Under the pieces are notes generated by a model that was not told the DNA's origin, searched no databases, and was given only the letters and a program-made list of their open reading frames with translations. Shown here in pieces: positions 61,540 through 64,000 of a stretch of 64,000 nt of DNA. A program made the position numbers and the translations under genes. This DNA is from Hyphomicrobium_A sp964493785 (lineage in GTDB: Bacteria; Pseudomonadota; Alphaproteobacteria; Rhizobiales; Hyphomicrobiaceae), in assembly GCA_964493785.1 (NCBI GenBank), contig CAZBPM010000020.1, forward strand, positions 32,895 through 96,894, written 5' to 3'. How positions within the stretch are numbered: position 1 is the first letter of the stretch; each line of letters begins with the position of its first letter.

Positions 61540-62106
61540 TCATCAGTCTCCCTGCGCCAGCGTAGCTTTCAACACGCACCAGCTTGCGATGCAATGTGCT
61601 CGTCACTAGCCATGCGGTCCTCGGAAGGCAGACAGCGGCAACGATCCAAGTGCTGAGGCGTCCCACGCTCGACTAGTCCCTCGGTCCGACATTACCAGGA
61701 GCAGCCCTATGTCGGGGATAGATCAAAATCGGCGACAAACTCGATCGAATAGCTTCTGGGAGCGGTCGTCGACATGCGCGCCGAGACGGTGGTCTAGAGA
61801 CGTTTCACGAGAGTCCGCTGCTGGGACAAACTCCTCGTCTTCATCTTGGCTATCATGTGTCGCCTGTGGTCATCGTTCTAGGGTGACTAATGCACTACTT
61901 GCTCGCGTCCGCCGCTGCGGTTGGCGCGCGGGCAGCGCCGCCCGCATCGAACTTGTTGGAGACCTCTACAGGGCGAGCACGGCCACAGTTCTGAACCCAC
62001 GCCGTGCCAACTTCGAACCGTGATGTCACGTCAGTCGGATTCCGTGCTATCAACCGGCCAGCTGCATAGGCATTGCCTCCACCGGAGCGACCATCTTGTC
62101 AGCGCT
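61540..62106. other. 567-bp gap, no gene seen
   Basis: Between the divergent ABC exporter and DUF3616 genes. A 104-codon frame at 61709-62023 (+) is Arg/Ser/Cys-rich (SSSSSWLSCVACGHRSRV) and lacks a good ribosome site, so it is not called. Promoters of both flanking genes should lie here, but I found no clear consensus. Confidence 0.4.
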
Positions 62107-63168
62107 ATGATCCGAGCAGCGAAGGCGATGGTGACGGTTTCAGTCCTGTTCGCCGGGCTCGTCAGCGGTGCGTGTTCGAACTCCGCCGCCCCCCTGGAGG
62201 CCGTCGAGTACGACATCCCGCATAAATTCAATGGCAAGAACGGGAAGGCCGCTCGCGACCTCAGCGGCATCGCCTGCGCGCCCGGCCAAGGCGTTCGCCG
62301 GTGTTTAGTTATTGACGACGAGGGCGACAGCGCCCAATGGGCCACCATCGACGGAATGTCCTTCGTCGCCGGGGATCCGAGGCCGCTTGTTGGCGAGAGT
62401 GAGAGCGACGTCACTTTCGGCATGCGGCCGGACGTTGATTGCCCAAACGGCGGCGGGGCGTTCGGTGAGCTCGACGGCGAGGCGGTGGCATTCGCGGCAC
62501 CCTACTATTATGTTGTCGGATCTCATGGCTGCTCGCGCAAAAAAGGCGAATTCCGCGCCTCTTCTTTTATCCTGGCGAGATTGAGCAACGAGCATCAAGG
62601 TAGCGTCGAAACGACCTTCCGCCTCTCGGGCGTATTGCGCCACGCCAGCACCGTCGGTGCGTATTTCGCCAAGGATCTCGCTGACGATAGCGGTCTCAAC
62701 ATCGAAGGCCTCGCCGTCCAAGGCGACCAACTCATCGTCGGCTTGCGCGGTCCTTCCATTGACGGCCAAGCCTTCCTCGTGCGGACAGAGATCGGCCCGC
62801 TGTTCGCGAAGGGTGACGGACCTGAGCCGTCGTCCACGACGATTCCGATCGCCGTGCCGGACGGCACGGGCATACGGGATTTGGCGACGCTACAGGGCGG
62901 CCGCCTGCTCCTGTTGCTGGGGCCCGTGCAGGATCAGGCGCTGCCCTACACTCTCGCGACAATTGGGCTCCCTTCGAGGGCCGGTCTCGACGCGCCCATC
63001 AAGGTTGAGGTGGTTGCCGAGCTTCCGGAAATCGCCGACGGCGAAAAGGCAGGCAAAGCCGAGGGCGTTGTAGTCATTAGCGAGACGGGTGCGGAGCTGG
63101 AGGTGCTTGTCTTGTTCGACGGTCTGAAAAATGGTGCCCCGCGAAAATTCCGCATTGGGCTTCACTGA
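62107..63168 (+). CDS. DUF3616 lipoprotein
   Basis: 353 residues from ATG 62107; the longer frame to 61921 has no coding character. Lipobox GLVSGACSN (Cys near residue 22). The DUF3616 pattern is visible in DLSGIACAPGQGVRRCLVID, DLADDSGLNIEGLAVQGDQL, IVGLRGPSIDGQAFLVRTEI, and GRLLLLLGPVQDQALPYTLA. The fold resembles a beta-propeller. Exported and anchored; function unknown. A HELGH protein is convergent 53 bp away. Confidence 0.83.
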   Translation: MIRAAKAMVTVSVLFAGLVSGACSNSAAPLEAVEYDIPHKFNGKNGKAARDLSGIACAPGQGVRRCLVIDDEGDSAQWATIDGMSFVAGDPRPLVGESESDVTFGMRPDVDCPNGGGAFGELDGEAVAFAAPYYYVVGSHGCSRKKGEFRASSFILARLSNEHQGSVETTFRLSGVLRHASTVGAYFAKDLADDSGLNIEGLAVQGDQLIVGLRGPSIDGQAFLVRTEIGPLFAKGDGPEPSSTTIPIAVPDGTGIRDLATLQGGRLLLLLGPVQDQALPYTLATIGLPSRAGLDAPIKVEVVAELPEIADGEKAGKAEGVVVISETGAELEVLVLFDGLKNGAPRKFRIGLH

Positions 63169-63221
63169 GCAAACGAGCAGCCGCCCTGATGCCACGCCTC
63201 TGATTCACAATGAGCCTGTAG

Positions 63222-63896
63222 CTACAGCAGCTGTTTCAGAAGCGACGGTACCCCTTTGTCGTCGTCGCCCATCGCCGCCCAGCGGTCTAGGAACGTCTCA
63301 ACCGATTCACCTGCGCCAAGCCTGACCAGCTGTCGGTTGTCGCTCAAAATCCGCTCGTGATCGACGTGCGTAAAAATGTGCTTGGATACGTCCTTGCATT
63401 CGGCTGTGAGCGACATGGCGCTCCTCAACGCGACCTCATTCTCTCGATACCAACCCGGGAGAGGCGCCTGGCTGCCCTGTGTTTCGAGCAAGTGCCGAAG
63501 GTAGCTCGTCGCGCCACTTTTGAGTAGACCGTTTCCCGACGCCATTCGCTTAAGCGCGATGAGTGTATGGCAGTCTGCGAGCACCTCCTCTATCCACATA
63601 AGCCCGTCGCTCCGAGGGAACCGCAAATCTGCTCGCGCTGACAAGTGCCCCAACTCGTGGGCCAACTGGTAAGCGTATTGCCAAGGATAGTTGCCAGGTG
63701 AGTGCAGCATGATCAATTCAACCGGGCCATTGCAGTACCTTGGCGGCCCATCTGGGCCATTTATGACGAGGACAGGCTCCGACCTCAAAGCGGGCGGGCC
63801 AATGCCTCCGAGTAGGACATCTCTCACCGTCTCAGCCACCAGTGGGTGCAGAGGCTGCTGAGCAGGATCCAACCCGACAAGCGTCATTTGCATCAT
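63222..63896 (-). CDS. Small HELGH zinc-metallopeptidase-like protein
   Basis: 224 residues from ATG 63896; a frame from 63932 adds 12 residues. The zinc motif is QLAHELGHLSARADLRF (about residue 90), with a downstream Glu in WIEEVLADCHTLIALKR, the gluzincin pattern HExxH...E. No signal peptide or transmembrane helix, so probably cytoplasmic or secreted by another route. Substrate unknown. It is divergent from the partial gene at 63922. Confidence 0.65.
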   Translation of the reverse strand: MMQMTLVGLDPAQQPLHPLVAETVRDVLLGGIGPPALRSEPVLVINGPDGPPRYCNGPVELIMLHSPGNYPWQYAYQLAHELGHLSARADLRFPRSDGLMWIEEVLADCHTLIALKRMASGNGLLKSGATSYLRHLLETQGSQAPLPGWYRENEVALRSAMSLTAECKDVSKHIFTHVDHERILSDNRQLVRLGAGESVETFLDRWAAMGDDDKGVPSLLKQLL

Positions 63897-63921
63897 GCTG
63901 CATTCCCAGGAGGCGCGCTCG

Positions 63922-64000
63922 ATGTGGAGCATCGAGAAAATCTTCCGCCGACGCGCGAAGGGCTACATCCGGCCGATCAAGGTCCGTTACGACCGTATGA
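63922..64000 (+). CDS. Start of an unidentified gene
   Basis: ATG with AGGAGG eight bases upstream (63908-63913), the strongest ribosome site in this area. The visible 26 codons encode MWSIEKIFRRRAKGYIRPIK then VRYDRM. The basic start is not a signal peptide. The gene continues beyond the right edge, so no function can be given. Confidence 0.6.
   Translation, partial: MWSIEKIFRRRAKGYIRPIKVRYDRM

Overview
The window looks like the accessory part of a GC-rich alphaproteobacterial genome, most likely Hyphomicrobiales (Rhizobiales). The evidence is a NasS-NasT type nitrate regulon, an alphaproteobacterial porin, ChrB/ChrA chromate genes, a HisKA_2 type sensor kinase, a lone Ku gene and many promoters with the alphaproteobacterial EcfG general-stress pattern (GGAAC-N16/17-CGTT). 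The genus cannot be named from sequence alone. I saw no rRNA, tRNA or CRISPR array.

Layout. 0-3.8 kb is a mobilisable-element edge: a cut membrane gene, an HTH-like protein coupled to a small ankyrin protein, a 42-43 bp direct-repeat array, then mobC and a relaxase. 3.8-6.2 kb is a scar zone with a corA tail joined to half an MFS transporter, an intact tRNA-editing gene, a methyltransferase cut by an IS110 remnant, and an IS3 remnant. 6.2-13.5 kb is a chromate island: a leftward run (ChrB-domain protein, ChrA, ChrC-like superoxide dismutase, four exported proteins ending in a double DUF1259 ChrL-like protein) and a divergent chrB-MFS pair. 13.9-15.7 kb has a cut ferric-reductase-like gene, a Tat-exported dioxygenase-fold protein and a P-loop protein. 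16.0-19.9 kb is a surface-polysaccharide cluster (two GT2, one GT25, one pyruvyl transferase).

20.5-31.6 kb is a complete nitrate-assimilation locus read leftward: nasT-nasS, an attenuated leader, then narK-nirB-nirD-nasA-cobA-porin. The leader carries a candidate NtrC site and sigma-54 promoter, two hairpins (one with an A1/G4 hexaloop expected of ANTAR targets) and a strong intrinsic terminator. This suggests that nitrate is sensed by NasS, NasT is released, and NasT then prevents termination. An IS1182-family element (31744-33320, 4-bp CCGA duplication) sits just upstream of nasT.

33.4-54.1 kb is a patchwork of small stress genes (NUDIX, ExoIII, Ku, YidB-like, GlsB-like, DUF4142, PLD-VTT fusion, thioredoxin, cupin, histidine-rich peptide) mixed with decayed genes (histidine-kinase fragment, receiver pseudogene, two SDR fragments). 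At least seven sites close to the EcfG promoter consensus lie 24-47 bp upstream of starts here, so this appears to be a general-stress island.

54.5-57.9 kb holds an exported ankyrin protein convergent with a diheme cytochrome c and a PQQ alcohol dehydrogenase that has the Asp-x-Asp signature of lanthanide-dependent enzymes. 58-64 kb has a decayed exported ORF, a trypsin-like protease broken by one extra base, an ABC exporter, a DUF3616 lipoprotein, a small HELGH metallopeptidase-like protein and the start of a further gene.
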